Both the position numbers and the translations under genes were made by a program. Positions 11,801 through 26,100 of a DNA stretch of 64,000 nucleotides are shown here, in pieces; the stretch's first letter is position 1; each line of letters begins with the position of its first letter. Origin of the DNA: Zhengitettix transpicula (lineage: Eukaryota; Arthropoda; Insecta; Orthoptera; Tetrigidae); contig CM073593.1 in assembly GCA_037074705.1 (NCBI GenBank), positions 7,631,001 to 7,695,000 on the forward strand. Direction: 5' to 3'. A model generated the notes under the pieces. That model ran no database searches and was not told the DNA's origin. It saw only the letters and a list, made by a program, of their open reading frames with translations.

Positions 11801-14800
11801 AAAAATTGAGCGATTTTGGCACCAATCGAGACTTGACGCGTTTGAGACACAAAACATTCTTCAAAGTGGTTTGTGCTGAGCCAAATGCTATTTCAACACT
11901 ATCAGCGAGATCTCTAATTGTCCATCGACGATTTTCAAGCACCAAATGTTTGATTTTTTGGACGTGGCCCTCGTCCGTAGACGTTGATGGTCGTCCAGAG
12001 CGCGGTTCGTCGTCAACGCGTTCAACGGCCCTCTTTGAACTCGTTGTACCACTTATAAATGTTTTTTTGTGCCATAGTTTGATCACCAAAGGCCTTCAGC
12101 AACATTTTCAAAGTGTCCGCACAAGAATATTTGATGCAAGTTCTTTGCTCAACAAAATAACTCATTGCAAAAATCGAAAAATTCACTTTTGGTTGTTTAC
12201 AAAAACACGTGTAACTCAGACATAATCAAACCTTTTAGCAAACAGACGCTTGGAAAATATTATAGACAGTCCTACCAACATAGAAAAAATTTACCTGCCT
12301 TCCTAATACCCGGGAGTTTTAAATGACAATTTCACTTTACTTTTTGATCTTAATGGTACAAACGAACTTAGCAATCGACTTATGTCCTCAGTTTTATTTG
12401 AAGTGACGACCATTGGCATAAAATTACAGAAAAAGGCCAGCGAACGGGTGTAGGGAATTCTTCTTTGTTAACAGAGCTATTAGGGATTGGAATAGATTAC
12501 CTGCCAAATTACTGTAATGTAGAAATATTTAATAATCCCAATGTAGCTTATTATTACTTCAGTGTTATCTTGATTTGTACATCGCAATGTAACTGCCGCA
12601 GGACTATTTACCCTTTGTAGTGTAATTACTCAATTGAATAGAATAAATCGGTGGAAGAAAATAACGGTTTCTATTGAAGTATTTCCTTAACAAGTTATGG
12701 ATGTAAACGTCCACCTTACTATCTCGATAAAATACTACGGATGTAAGAGAAACTCAGATTACTGCAAGCACTTAAATAAAAAACCATTTTCGTTCAAAAC
12801 GCTCATTAAAATTCTTATAACTATGTCGTCAGAAATTTTTTACTCCTTTATTTATTGGAATTACAGCAAAATTTCGGTAATTATGCGTTGATACATGACT
12901 TTCTATGAAAATGTTTCGAAGGCACATTGTCGTCGATTCGAAAAATAGATTTACATATTCGTTATTTAATTTCTCAACAGATGGCGGGTAGTGCCCGTAA
13001 TTAGTTCTACTTTGTAGGAGGAAGAGTTTTGGTACCCTACATTCATATGTGGTGGACCTTATTTCCGAAATATTCCGAATAATTTGTAGCTTGAGAATGT
13101 GGTAGAACACTAGAACAAAATTGTTTAAATTTTAGGACAAAATAAAAAAATGAATATATATATATATACTTAGAAAAAGTCCAGATCTTCATCAAATATA
13201 TTGCAAGGTAACATATTGTAATAATTAAAAAGAAGGATTTAAATAAATTAATTTTGCCCCACGTTGTGGAAGTCAATTTATGTAATAATTAAAAAGGTGG
13301 TCTTAATTAAAAGAATTAATTAACAAATTATTAAGATTTAAAAATTTATTCTTTGAAAGTACAAATTGTTATACCTATATTATACGCCGGATTTCATCAA
13401 GTCAACAAACAAATATTTTATTTCAATTTTGCAATTCGTGGCGTTCTAGAAAAAAAATACAATTTTATATTTTACAATCAAATACGTCGCAATTCTCTTT
13501 ATCTCAGGGTCATTACTGTGTTTGATAGTAAGAACGATCAAATTTAATAAACTGACATTAACAATTCAAACTCATTGAAGCTAACTTAATACAATATGAA
13601 AATAAACGAAATGAAAGAAACTAAATAAAAAGAAAACCGAACGAAATCTGACTTCTACCTGTAATCCTCGTTTACATATTTTAAAATAATTGTTTTGTAC
13701 TTACGAACTGTCTTTCTGGTACCAGATCTGATTCTTGGAGCTTGAGGACAACACTCACTAAAAAGGCCATTCACTGATTCTACACGATAAAATTTTAATA
13801 CACTCGGTCGATGTTCTCGTTCTCTGCCATCTGGAACTTTGGATTTGTCGCCCCTCAGTCAGCCCTCGGACATAGGTCTCCTTGATGTCCCTATGTGGAA
13901 TTCAGTTCAGTCTGTGTGAAGCAAAACCTTCTGCTTCCAACTTTGCGATTATTATTTGAGTCTCTGCGTTAAAACTGTTTATATCGCGTTTTATGTAAAC
14001 TAATAGATCTTTCAGTTGGACTTCTTGGACCGCGCTATTCATACTTTTAAGAATCAGTGAATGGCCTTTTTAGTGAGTGTTGTCCTCAATCTCCAAGAAT
14101 CAGATCTGGTACCAGAAAGACAGTTCGTAAGTACAAAACAATTATTTTAAAATCTGTAAACGAGGATTAAAGGTAGAAGTCATTTAGTTTCTTTCATTTC
14201 GTTTATTTTCGTATTGTATTAAGTTAGCTTCAATGAGTTTGAATTGTTAATGTCAGTTTATAGTCAAATAGTTTTCGGTTATTTCCACAACAGAATTTCT
14301 CTGTCTTAGGTTTTGTGTAATATTTGGCTGTTCTTCAGCTTTGCCTGCTCTGATTCTCGTGAAAGAGCCCCTGATTACATCCTCCCTGAGGAGGCGCGCT
14401 AAGTCCGTGGTCCTTCAAAGTGAAGAGCTGCAGCCACTCAACAGGCACCACCGCGCTCCACTCAACACCAACAAATATCAATAACGCCAGTAAAAACATA
14501 TCAAAGTAAACAATGGAAGCGTTTCACCAAAACAATCTTCTTTTCCTAAACGAATGCAGCGCAAGAAGTGACATTTAATTTCATATATTTGCGGAAATAA
14601 AATCACAAGTTAATTTTAAGGATGTGGAACATGCAGCACAGGACTTCGGTTTCACTTTAAACCACCATGTATAAGGTCACAGTAATTCTCGTAAATGTAC
14701 ACTCGTGACGCATCACCGGTCACGGTCAAACTTTATACGACCTTAGCTTCATGTCTTTCTGTATTTCCTGTCCAACCTCTTTGCTACATCAGGTATATAG

Positions 14801-17800
14801 ATTACATTTTCTGTATTGTTAAGTCCTCTCAAATCAATATTTTCAGTAGTTACCATCCCAATTTACAATTCACTCATGAATTGAACTGAGTCGTGCTCTT
14901 AATTTCCTTAATTTCGTTTCACAATACTTTCATAATCACCAAATGGTTCCTTATTCAGGACGTGTTTTTAATCACTCTCCTAACCAAAAGAGAACTATGG
15001 TACATAATCTCATAGATGGCAGAGCTAAACTACTTTCTAACTCCGAGTTTCATTAACACAACATAAATATTTTTCCAGAATATTTTAATAGCCAATGAGT
15101 ACCTTTAAAATTTTGTTAATAAACACGTCCACATTAGATTGAACATAATCCAATTTTCGAACATTACTCGTCCCCAATCACCTCAATACAAATTTTAACT
15201 CGTACTCCTTTATTACAAACTAGCTGCGTGCCCGGCGCTGGCATATTTGTATAACCCGAAAAAGTATTTAATTTCATATTAATATTTAGTCAAGAAATGA
15301 TTTAACCTAAATCTAAATGTTCCTAGTTCCGAACATATTTCGAACGATAATGCATTAATGGAACAGCTATAAAATACATTCGAACAAACATACCTCCGAA
15401 TTTCATTACGAATAGAATACTTAAATATACTCATTGAGTAATGCAGGATATAATTGACCCTCAGTCTTCGGACATTGCGTAAGATTAATTTCATGAAATT
15501 GATAGCTGCATTCACAATGTAAACAAATATTCGCCATATTGAAGACACTAAAATGGCGCGAAAATTAACTTACATTTTTCCGCAAGCATCTTAAAGTATT
15601 TCGTAATATTTTTTATTATCATTCGATGGAGTATTTCTGGATAAGATTATACTTTTTATTCAACGAAAATATTTCTGCTTTATTTCATTACAGAAAAAGG
15701 AGCTATTGCCTTTGTTCGTCGCGTAGTGACGTCTCTCTCTCTCGCGTGACGTCATGGTCTCTTGGCGCGCAGTAATATAACAGAAAATCAACACGTTTTG
15801 CAATTACAATTCTTTGCACATTTATGCTAGGGGTTTATCAAACCCACAGTACCGTTTTTCGTCTTTTTAAAGAATATGTGTACCAAGTTTCGTTACACTC
15901 TGTCCACGCGTTTAAATTTGTATAAAGATTAATGTAAATACATACATACAAATATTATATAGATTCTACATCGTAAGGACTTACAATTTTTTAAAGAATA
16001 TGAAATATCCATCATATTCAGATCCACTAAAACTCTTTCTTTCCTTCTTGATTAAAAACCACTTGGCACTTGTATATATTGCAAACATTGTGTGGTTGTG
16101 AGCGTATTTACAAGATAACATTCGTGAAGGTAATGAAAGCGCAAACTTTTTCGACCACTCCATTTTCCAAGAAAGTGTCTTCAATTTGTGTACGAAGGTC
16201 GCCAAGCAGATTGATTTCAAGTGTAATGAATTGTAATGCGTCTCTAACCTCTGAATGAATGTGTACATTTGAATTTAGATTGCTTGGACGTACATGTAGA
16301 GTGTGGCACTTGTTGCATGTGCGTGTATTGAACACGCGGCCGAGCCGCACGTGGCCCCGATAAACCTCAAGCTCGTCCTGTCGAGTATCGAGTTGCTTGC
16401 TGCAGACGGTTACCATGGCAACGTCCCGGACCACGTAATAATAACTCGGCTACAACGAACCTCTGTTGGACACTTGTTTGAGGAACGTAACGGATATAAT
16501 TAGTGTTGGTCACCATCACGATTGTCAAGTACTCATCTTCATAATTTCAGTCTTCAGTTTTTTTATAACATAATTATTTATTTCACCTTTCAAACGTCAG
16601 AAGCAGATAACATAATCTCCAACACACAACTTTCAGTTTGATTGGAACATAATCATCTGAAAATAAATGAAGTTCGTTTTCTTGGGCCTCAGCTTCCATC
16701 TTATCTTTATTATACGCCTTGAATGAAAAGGAAACTCCCATAAATTAAAGATTTCATTTCTTTGAATTTAATAAATAAATTGTTGTTACTCACTTGATTT
16801 TCACAGAGTATACTTATCCACGTTATCAACTACCAGGGTGCTCCGAAAAAGCGTTTAATTCAACATTACTCTAGTAGTGAAGAAATGATTTAACGTACCT
16901 TTGGAGAGGGAATGCTAATTTCATCAGTGCCTATAGAGAACCATAAATACTCCAAATACCGAATATATAGAAATACTGACCGCATGTGGTGTAGGGGTCA
17001 GGGTGACTGTCTCGTATCACAGGGGTCGTGGGCTCGAATCCCGGCGAAGGCGTCGATGTTTGTGTGCGTGAGAGAAACTCGGAAAATCAGGCCCCCGACA
17101 AGGTAAAATGACTGTAAATAAATCAATATAAAGAAAATACTTAGTACTTCAGACTGTCAAAAATAATCCCGGCGCGTTGAGAGAGTAAAAATTATTTTGG
17201 AACCCTAATACAGTCAAAAATACGCTCACTATTACTATCCACCGGTTTTCTGGTGGAAACTTCCGCCTTAGATGGGCGTCACCTTGGTGGTAAATTGAGG
17301 GAAGCGGGCTGCTTCCCTTTCGTCATCTGCATAGTGACGACTAGTAACTGCCACTACCCACATTCCGACGGCCAGCTCCACTGCGGAACTTATGCTTCTC
17401 GCTTGGAAAAATTAGGTAACGGGTCCCCTTCAGCTACCTGTTAGGGAGTGAGAATCGGCTACCCGAAGGTACCTAGGGAATACCTCGCAGAGCTACCGCT
17501 AAGAAGACTACCTACGCCAAAGGAGATGTATAGGAGGATCTCCTATGACTCGCACATCCTACCTGTGCACTTCAAGAATATTCCGCATGTCCAAGTGGTG
17601 GCTTGGATCAGCCTTAGCTTGAGTATGTAAATTTACTCAATATTAAAAACACCCATCGCTACTAGAGCTCGTCATTTCCCCCCAGTATATATAACCCCAG
17701 TCATAGTAATAAAATTTGCGGTACTTGATTAAAATAGGTACGATCGCGCTGCTGGCTTGCTTCCTACGGCTTCCTACGGCTTCTGGTATAATCCAGAAAC

Positions 17801-20800
17801 CCGTGGTATATCTCTATCGAAGATCTAAGTGCCATTAGAGATATACTCTTCGTGTCACCTGCCTCCATCCCAAGCCGCGAGTTAATTATACTCCCATCCA
17901 AAATTTCTTCATGTATCTTAATTGTATCAGAAAAACTCCCGGCACCTTAAGAGAATCAAAATTATTTGCCATACCTTAAGAGAGTAAAAAATACACTCAA
18001 TACCGGTAGCCCAAGAGACTCGAAATTAATTTCGGTTCATTAAGAGAGTTAAAACCCTTGCGGTAGGCAAAGAGAATAAAAAATTACTCACATTGCCTTA
18101 AGAGAGTCAATAACAGTCCCCGTACCCCAATAGAGTAAAAAATACTCCCGGTACCTTAATGGAGAGACGTTACCGAGTGTTAAAGAAAGCCTCTCAGAAA
18201 GAGAAAGGAAGAGTGAATCTAAAGTTTCTGTTCATTTTCAGGGGTAAAACAAGAAATGAGATCTATGGACACTCAATTACTATGTCTTCTGGTTTCGCGT
18301 CTGAAAAAAAACTATGTGTTTTTATTAAAGTGCACTTTCAGCCTAAGGATTTGCAGTTAATGGTCCAGTGATATGAAACACCAAGTTGACGTGAGAAGAT
18401 ATTCGTCCTGTTTTGAAGGAAGCGTATGTTACCTTCGCAGGCCAAGTAACAGATTATATGCCTGTTGATGAATTTTACAGGAAACTTTACAATCTAAAGA
18501 TTTTACAGTTGTGATATATGTACATGTTATAATATACTGTGTATAACATATGGAGCATTTTGTTTCCCCTCCTGAACTTAAGTCCTTTCAAACCGCGATG
18601 TCGGATGTGAGGTGGAGGAGAGGCACCTGTGTTGCGGTTCAATTATGTCTTTTTATATTGAAAAAGTGTGTATTTGGTTATTGTGTGGTTGGTTATATGG
18701 AATATTGAGGTCACTGTGGATGCGGGAATTGGAGAAGTGCCAGGGACAGTTTGTCATTTAACGAAGGATTTTATTTTGGAATATTTGGATCTTGTTGACG
18801 TGTGTTTTGGCTGCGGCGCCCCAAATGTTACATCAGTACTTACGTAATGGAGAAATACGGGATATATAAAGTAATTTTTTCATTGAAGGGATAAAGGTGA
18901 AATAGGATTAATTAATGATTTTAGTATTTTGAAGCAGTGATTGACGACTTTTTTTTAATGTGACTGGTGTGTTGGGAACATGTTAGCTTTGAATCGAGGA
19001 TTAAACCAGGGTATTTATGGTTTTGTTTGTTTGCAATGAGTGTGTTGTTAATGTAGATATTGTTAGTATTTTTAGGGAAAAAGGAGCTGTGATGGATTTG
19101 TTAATGGTTATTCTCCAATTATTTGCCCAAATGGCTACATACTTAATGGCAGTTGTGTTGTAGCCGATTCGCAGTCATGGGACTGTCAGAGTATGGCTAT
19201 ATCGTCGGCAAATGTGGCAGTTTTTGTTGCGGTTGTTTTGGGGATATCATGGGTATAGATGGAATATACGACTGGGCCAAGGACACTGTCTTGAGGGACC
19301 CCTGAGTGAATACGATATATTGGGGAGAAATAGTTTTGATATTTGACAAGGTAAGAGCCGATTGTAAGATAATTGGGATAGGAGGTTGAAGTAGGGTGTG
19401 TATAGGTGAGGTTTTAATTTGAAAAGGATTGAGGGATGGTGAACCTTGTCCGATGCTTTTTCAGAAACCAATAATGTGGATAGGCATTTATTGTTGTTTT
19501 GAAAGGACTTGTTAATATATTCTGTTACAAATTTAAGAAATTGAGGACATGAGTGGTTGTTTCGGAATACAAATTGTTGGTTATTTGTGGTGGAAAGAGT
19601 TACTGGAAGACTTTTGCAAGTATTGGTAGGAGGCTGAATTTCTGGTACTGGATTTTTGTTTATTTGGTTTGAACATAACATTTTAGTGAGACCGTGTTTT
19701 CCTGTTACTTTACGTCATCTTAGTCTGCGAATGGACGCTTAAAACGTAAATTGTTGTTCCGATTATTAATTGACACAAATACTCCAGAATATTCGTATAG
19801 TCCAGAATGGCGCTGATGGGTTCTTTGTGACCAAAGACTGCGCCAATTGTGACGGCGGCGCTGAGCGGCGGACGAAATCGATAGCGCTAGCGGAGCTTTG
19901 TCCAACTCCTCGGATGTTTACTCTCGCGCCAGGCACCTGCCGGCTATAAATTGCAGTCTAGTAGCGACTAAGATTCCCTTTCAAGCCACCGTTGGGTCGG
20001 TACCAGAATCACGGAACAGAAACGAAGGATTCAAGGCTGGCAAAAAACTGCAAGACCACACAAAGTCACTCAAACTATTTAGTGGTTATGAAGAGGACTA
20101 AATAACATATATTGTTGACTCCAGAATATTACTATAATAACCGTCGAGAATGGCGAACAAAGGCTGACTGGGGGAAGCCAAAACAACAGTGCGGGTGCAT
20201 TGTTATTCAAAACTCATATCAATTCAAAAAGAAAGGTGCGTCTACGAGTCCTTAAAAACATAATTTCAATCTAATAGCACAGAATATAGAAAAATAAGAC
20301 TGAGGTGAGCATTCCAATAATATGTCAGACTCATATACATTAAATTAAAAGAAAGAGTCAAGCTTGAGGCATAATAATTGTCTGTCCCGACAATAATACC
20401 AGTTCCATTATTTATTTCTATTATTTTAGTCATGTATTCAGTTAAATAATGAACTCGACTAATTCACCGGATATATTGTACATATTTAAATGTATTTTAT
20501 TTACTATTAGCTGGGTTCCCGGCGTTGCCCGAGATGTCGTTTATCCATAACCCCGGATTTGACTCCAATATAGGTAGCTTTTGCGTTATTTTTATGTAAC
20601 ACAACTCGACCCCAATCCCTAAATGTGTTCACCTCCCATTCCGAAGGGAGTTGAAATCATTGACCCTGAAATAGTTTCATTCAACGAATGAACATGTTTG
20701 AAAATTTCCACCCCTGCTACAGTGGGTTAAAAAAATTCCACGCAAAAATCGGCCGGTTATATCGTTTGAAAATTTCTACCCCCGTTCAGATCCCCCCTCC

Positions 20801-21876
20801 CACTACCACGCGTTATGCAGTTTGTCACATTGAAACTCATTGACATCCATAATCCCATAATTGATTCTAATTTTGGTATATTCGCGTTATTTTCATGTAA
20901 CGTAACACCAAACCCCACCCCTAAGGGTTCTCCCCTTCCATGTCGACAGGGATTGAAATTATTCACAGATAATATCTACCGAAATATTATGAATTTAAAT
21001 GACACCGAAAATTATTTATTGGACGCAAATGTGAGCTGAAGTACATGTTTGAAAATTCTACCACCGTTCAGTCCAACCCGTGGGGGTTTAACTGCAAGTT
21101 GAATGTCATAATTAATCTCAGATACATCCATAACCCCGGATTCGATTCCTATATCGGTTTTTTTGCATTATTTTTATGTAACGATATCCACCCTCAACCC
21201 TTAAGGTTTTCTCCCTCCAAAGTTCAAAAGAGTTTGAAATTATACACGGAGAACATGTAGAGAAATTGTATTAATCTCATTGATCCCGAAATATATTTAT
21301 TCGACGCAAAAAACGGCCTAATAACATGTTCTACAATTCCAACCCCCGCTCACCACCGCCCAACTCCTCCCACCCCAGCCAACCCTTGATAATTTACCAG
21401 ATTGTCATAAATAAACTCAGCGACATCCATTACCTTCGATTTGACTCGAATCTCGGTTGTTTTAGCGGTATTTTCTAGTAACTCCCGTCCACCCCTCCCC
21501 TAAGCGAGCTCCCAACGTGTTGGGTTGAAATTTTACTCACATAACTTTATTAGAAATATTATCAATATAATTAACCCTAAATATATTTATTCAACGCTAA
21601 CATCGGTCGTGATTACATGTTTTAAAATATCCAACCCCTTCCACCACTACCCCTGGGGGTTAAATCGCCAATTGATTGTCTTAATTAAACTCAGCGACAT
21701 CCATAACCCTGGATTTGACTCTAATCTTGGTTGTATTCGTATTATTTTCTTGTAACGCCCTGGGGGTTAAAATGCGAATTTAATGTCATAATTAAACTCA
21801 GATACATCCATTAGTCTGGATGTGACTCCAATCTCGATTATATTATCGTTATTTTCTTTGTATAAGGAACATACAC

Positions 21877-21913
<37 letters not shown>

Positions 21914-23067
21914 AATAACCACATAAGGTATACATAAAAAAATATATAATTTTGATTTTAACAAACAAATTTATTAACACAAGAAGGAAATTACAATTGA
22001 ATTTATATTCTACTATTATAATAAGAAACTCTTACTCTCATGGGTCTCTACTGGGTTTGACAACGGACAGAATCGAACTATTAAAAAGACCCAACATTTA
22101 CGATTTAAATTAAACAAAAGTATTTACTAAATTTATTAATGAACTTAACCTATAGATTGCTTCTAACTTTATTATCAAAAGAAGAGAACGACATCTAACT
22201 GTTATCCTTTAATAACGTTTACATCTGTTAATATTATGCATTCCAACTTACGGTTTCTCAGGTTTACTTCGACTCGTTCTTAAGACACTCACTTTATAGC
22301 CTTGACATTCACTCACTGACTCTAACACAATATCACTGGTTCGCCGTGACACTCCTTGACGTCGTTTGCTGCATCCAGGTCGCCTACCATCAAAGACAGG
22401 TCAAATTCTCCTACTCATACAAATAGAGCTTCTGTATTTTAAAAATGTTTATAGCTGTTATGGTTTTGCTGACTGATGCTGACTGTCGCTGACTGACTAA
22501 CTGTCGAGGTTCACCGAACCCCTCTCCCACGCTGACTGTGTCTGTCTCCTCTCCCACGCTAACTCCAACTATCCACACAATAGGTTATTTCCCCTATATA
22601 TACCACCAGCCTCCTTGTTTTTCTCTTGATGCAAAGTTTCGTCGCAACGGCGCGGTGACAGAATCCCATTACTGAAATTTACGTCCCGGCCACTGGATTT
22701 CTTCCGCCTTCCGAAACCCGACAATCGCGATAGGTCCAATTTGTCTTTGTACCTCTCCGCTCACAAGTGCGCGATACTAATTTCTCCAGATCCTAAGTCA
22801 ACAAGTGCCTGGACCCTCATCATCCCAAGTAATTGCGCCATTCGACATTCTTGCAGCTGCAGCATTTCGCCCCCGCAATTACTCAGGACTTGTCGGCCTC
22901 ACCCGGCTCGCACAAAATCTTTTCTGCCAAGTCCCAAGCAACTACGCCACTTGTCAGGTCATTCGTCAGGGACAATAGCCTGCTCTAACATAGCCACTTT
23001 GTGAACATCTGCTCGCCCACGTTCTGCGTTACGAATTCTTCACGCCGTGCATTATATTAAATGCATT

Positions 23068-23103
<36 letters not shown>

Positions 23104-26100
23104 AACCATCTGTTTTATTTATTAGATAGATAAGATTTAAGTCTCAGGATTTATGTGCGTGTGGATCCTTCGAAAATTATTTGTGTTCACGGCGCTTAAA
23201 AAAATATAATTCAGCACTTACTTTTTTAACGATTCCCAGATCTTCTAGAGATCTTGGCTTCGTGGTTGAGTTCAGTTTATCTGCCTGGGCCGTTGGTGAA
23301 ATGTTCCGCATACAGTCAACATACCTCTTACCAATAACCAATTCTACAAATTAATTTAAAATTCTCCTACATAGCATCCTTTGTCATGAAGAAGTGGTAA
23401 TCCACTTCGTGGCAACTCCCCTCTTATAGCATAGGACAGGGACTGAAAGGGGGTGAAGCGAAAAGGTAGAGCAAGGTAGCCAATGGTTAACAAAGGCCTA
23501 CCCGGCAATTTTCTTAACCGTGATCCAGGGAAAACTTTATCCTGCATCAGGTAGGACGGGCAGTACGTACTTGTCCTTCCGATGGCGGGAGAGGGGTTTG
23601 GAGTGAGGACGCAAAATTCCCTTCTCCGTGCATCGACCAGACTAGGAGGCAGCTGGCTGACTGTTCCAATCGGAACAGAGAACATCTCTAACCGTATACC
23701 CAAGGTCTACGACCCCGGAACATACCCCTCACAAAACAGGCAGAGGATTCCTCTGCTTGTGGGAACCTTAGTTCAGAAGCAGAGAGAGAAGAAGGTAGCC
23801 CTCTGCGACTCTCCTGAAAGCCTGCGAGAGTTAACAACAGTTCTTACAGGCTTCGTTCTTGGCTTGCTTCTTCGGGAATTCTTGGTCTTTTAACAGAATT
23901 AGAATAAGCGACTGGGAGTATTCACTATCGTCACTTTAAATACTCGTCCCGATATTTATACAAACTCTGTAAAACGGTTTCGAGCCTGTAAAATATTTTT
24001 TTTTAAAAAAAAGAAGATAAAAACAACCTCTTAAGTGATCATTCGTGTACTCCACTCACACAGGTAATCCTCACAATATGATATTTTCGTCGAATATTAT
24101 ATTCACTTATGGCTCTCACTCAGTATTACCGCAACCAGCTAAAACTATTTTTCCGAACATTGTTATAGTACGTGATGTTAATGCTATTTAATTAATTTTT
24201 TATTTATATATAAAAAAATCCAATTTGTTGAAAATGATAATTTCCCGCGCATACGAGATCCTCCTTGATCCCTCCCTCTTAATAAGATACATAGCCAAAT
24301 ATAAAAAAAAGAATATTAAATATATAATTATATTAGCAGAAAATAACAGCCGATTGTGATTTTTTGAAATTGTACCCAAAAAGGAGTAACATTAATTTTG
24401 TTTCGAAAACATAAAGTACTTTAAAATAAGATTTATAATTCAAATGAAAAAAATTACGTCTGATTGAAAATAATTATTGTGTGGTATTTATATTATCACT
24501 TTTTTGTCTGAATTAGCTAAGTTTCTTATTCAAGATTTATAATTACTCAATAGTTCAGTTTTATTTATATTCCGTAGGTTTTATCTCCTGATGGGTCCAT
24601 TCTATGCTCTAAGAATTCTAGCACATAAATCAGTCAGCTTTACGGGTGACGCGTGGATGAGAAAAAGTGTACTGCGCATGCGCATTTCTCATTCAAGTAA
24701 AATATCCTGGTCCGTCGCGGCGACAGCACTGAATCTCCAGCTGGTCGCAGGAGCTAGGGCACCGCAAAGCGGGGAGTTTAGTCATCAACATCGAAGCATA
24801 GATTCGCAGTGTTAAAACATTATCAATGTTCTTAAAATTTAAAAAAATTATTTCTTCAACAATAAAAAATCAAACCATAAAACACCTTCCCCTTTTTCAA
24901 AGCAATTTCATTAAAAACCGCCATACAAGTAAACAATTCTTGAAGTCTCATCCCAACATACTCTTCACACACACTGACAAAGGTTCTGTCACTGTAGCTT
25001 TTGACCGTAATTAATACACAAACACTGTTAACCAAATTCTTTCGGACACTAACACTTATAAAATTTGCAAACCCATCTGCATCAATACAGTTACTGACAA
25101 ATTGAAAACTATTCTCAAGAGGTGGAAGCAAAAATAATTTATTGAATTATCCACATTTTACTCCTTATTCATCACCTCAGCCAACATTTCCAGAACTTAT
25201 GCCCTTCCTAATATATACAAAACTGACATTTTTTATAGAATTATTATTGCATCTACCGGCAGTCCCTTACACAACATTTCCTCCTACATTCATAACATGT
25301 TTTCTAAAGCCCTAAACCATTTATTGATAAAATCAAGCACCTCACCATCCCTCATAACTACTCTTTAACATCTTTTGAAGTCGTTTCCTTATTCAACTCT
25401 ATTCCCAATGATTTAGTCATAAACAGTTTCAAAAACAGATGGTCCATTTTCAGTCAATAACTAATTCCATTTCCATTTCATGAAATGTCTAATCCTCAAC
25501 TCCACTTGTTTCAAGTTTAATCAGTTTGACTATCAACAAATCAAAGGTTCACCCATTGGTAGCCCCCTTACTCCTTTTTTTCTGAGATAGTCGTGAGAGA
25601 TTTAGACAATTATTGTATTTATGTACTTCCTGTCCAACCTCTTTGCTACATCAAATATGATGACATTTTTGTTGTTGTTAATACCTCTCAAATCAACCTC
25701 ATAGTCAATACTTTCAATAATCATCATCCCAACTTACAATTCACCCATGAACTTGAATTTAACCATTCTCCTAATTTCCTTGATATCACTGTATCCATTC
25801 ACAATACTTTATTCTCACCAATTGGTTCAGAAAACCTCCATACTCTGGACGAGTTCTCAATTATCTTTCTGATCATCCTCCAAACTAAAGAGAGCTATGG
25901 TGTACAATCTTGTAGACAGAGCTATATTATCCAAGTTCCAACAACACAATTTAAATATTGTCCGAAACATTTTAATCTCCAATGAGTACCCGTTAAATTT
26001 TATTGTTAAATAAACACATAAACAGCAGATTGAACAAAATACAACATCCTACTGTCACTCGTCCCCAAACACCTCAAGCCAAATTTTTTCTCGTATTCCC

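Noticed and set aside
11806..12225. 139-codon plus-strand open frame
   Set aside because: It is antisense to the mariner transposase.
16978..17050. Possible tRNA gene
   Set aside because: A-box and B-box phrases are present, but no clover leaf or acceptor stem folds, and SINE body sequence follows.
20757..21260. Open frames in the Helitron internal repeats
   Set aside because: They change frame from unit to unit and contain no known domain.
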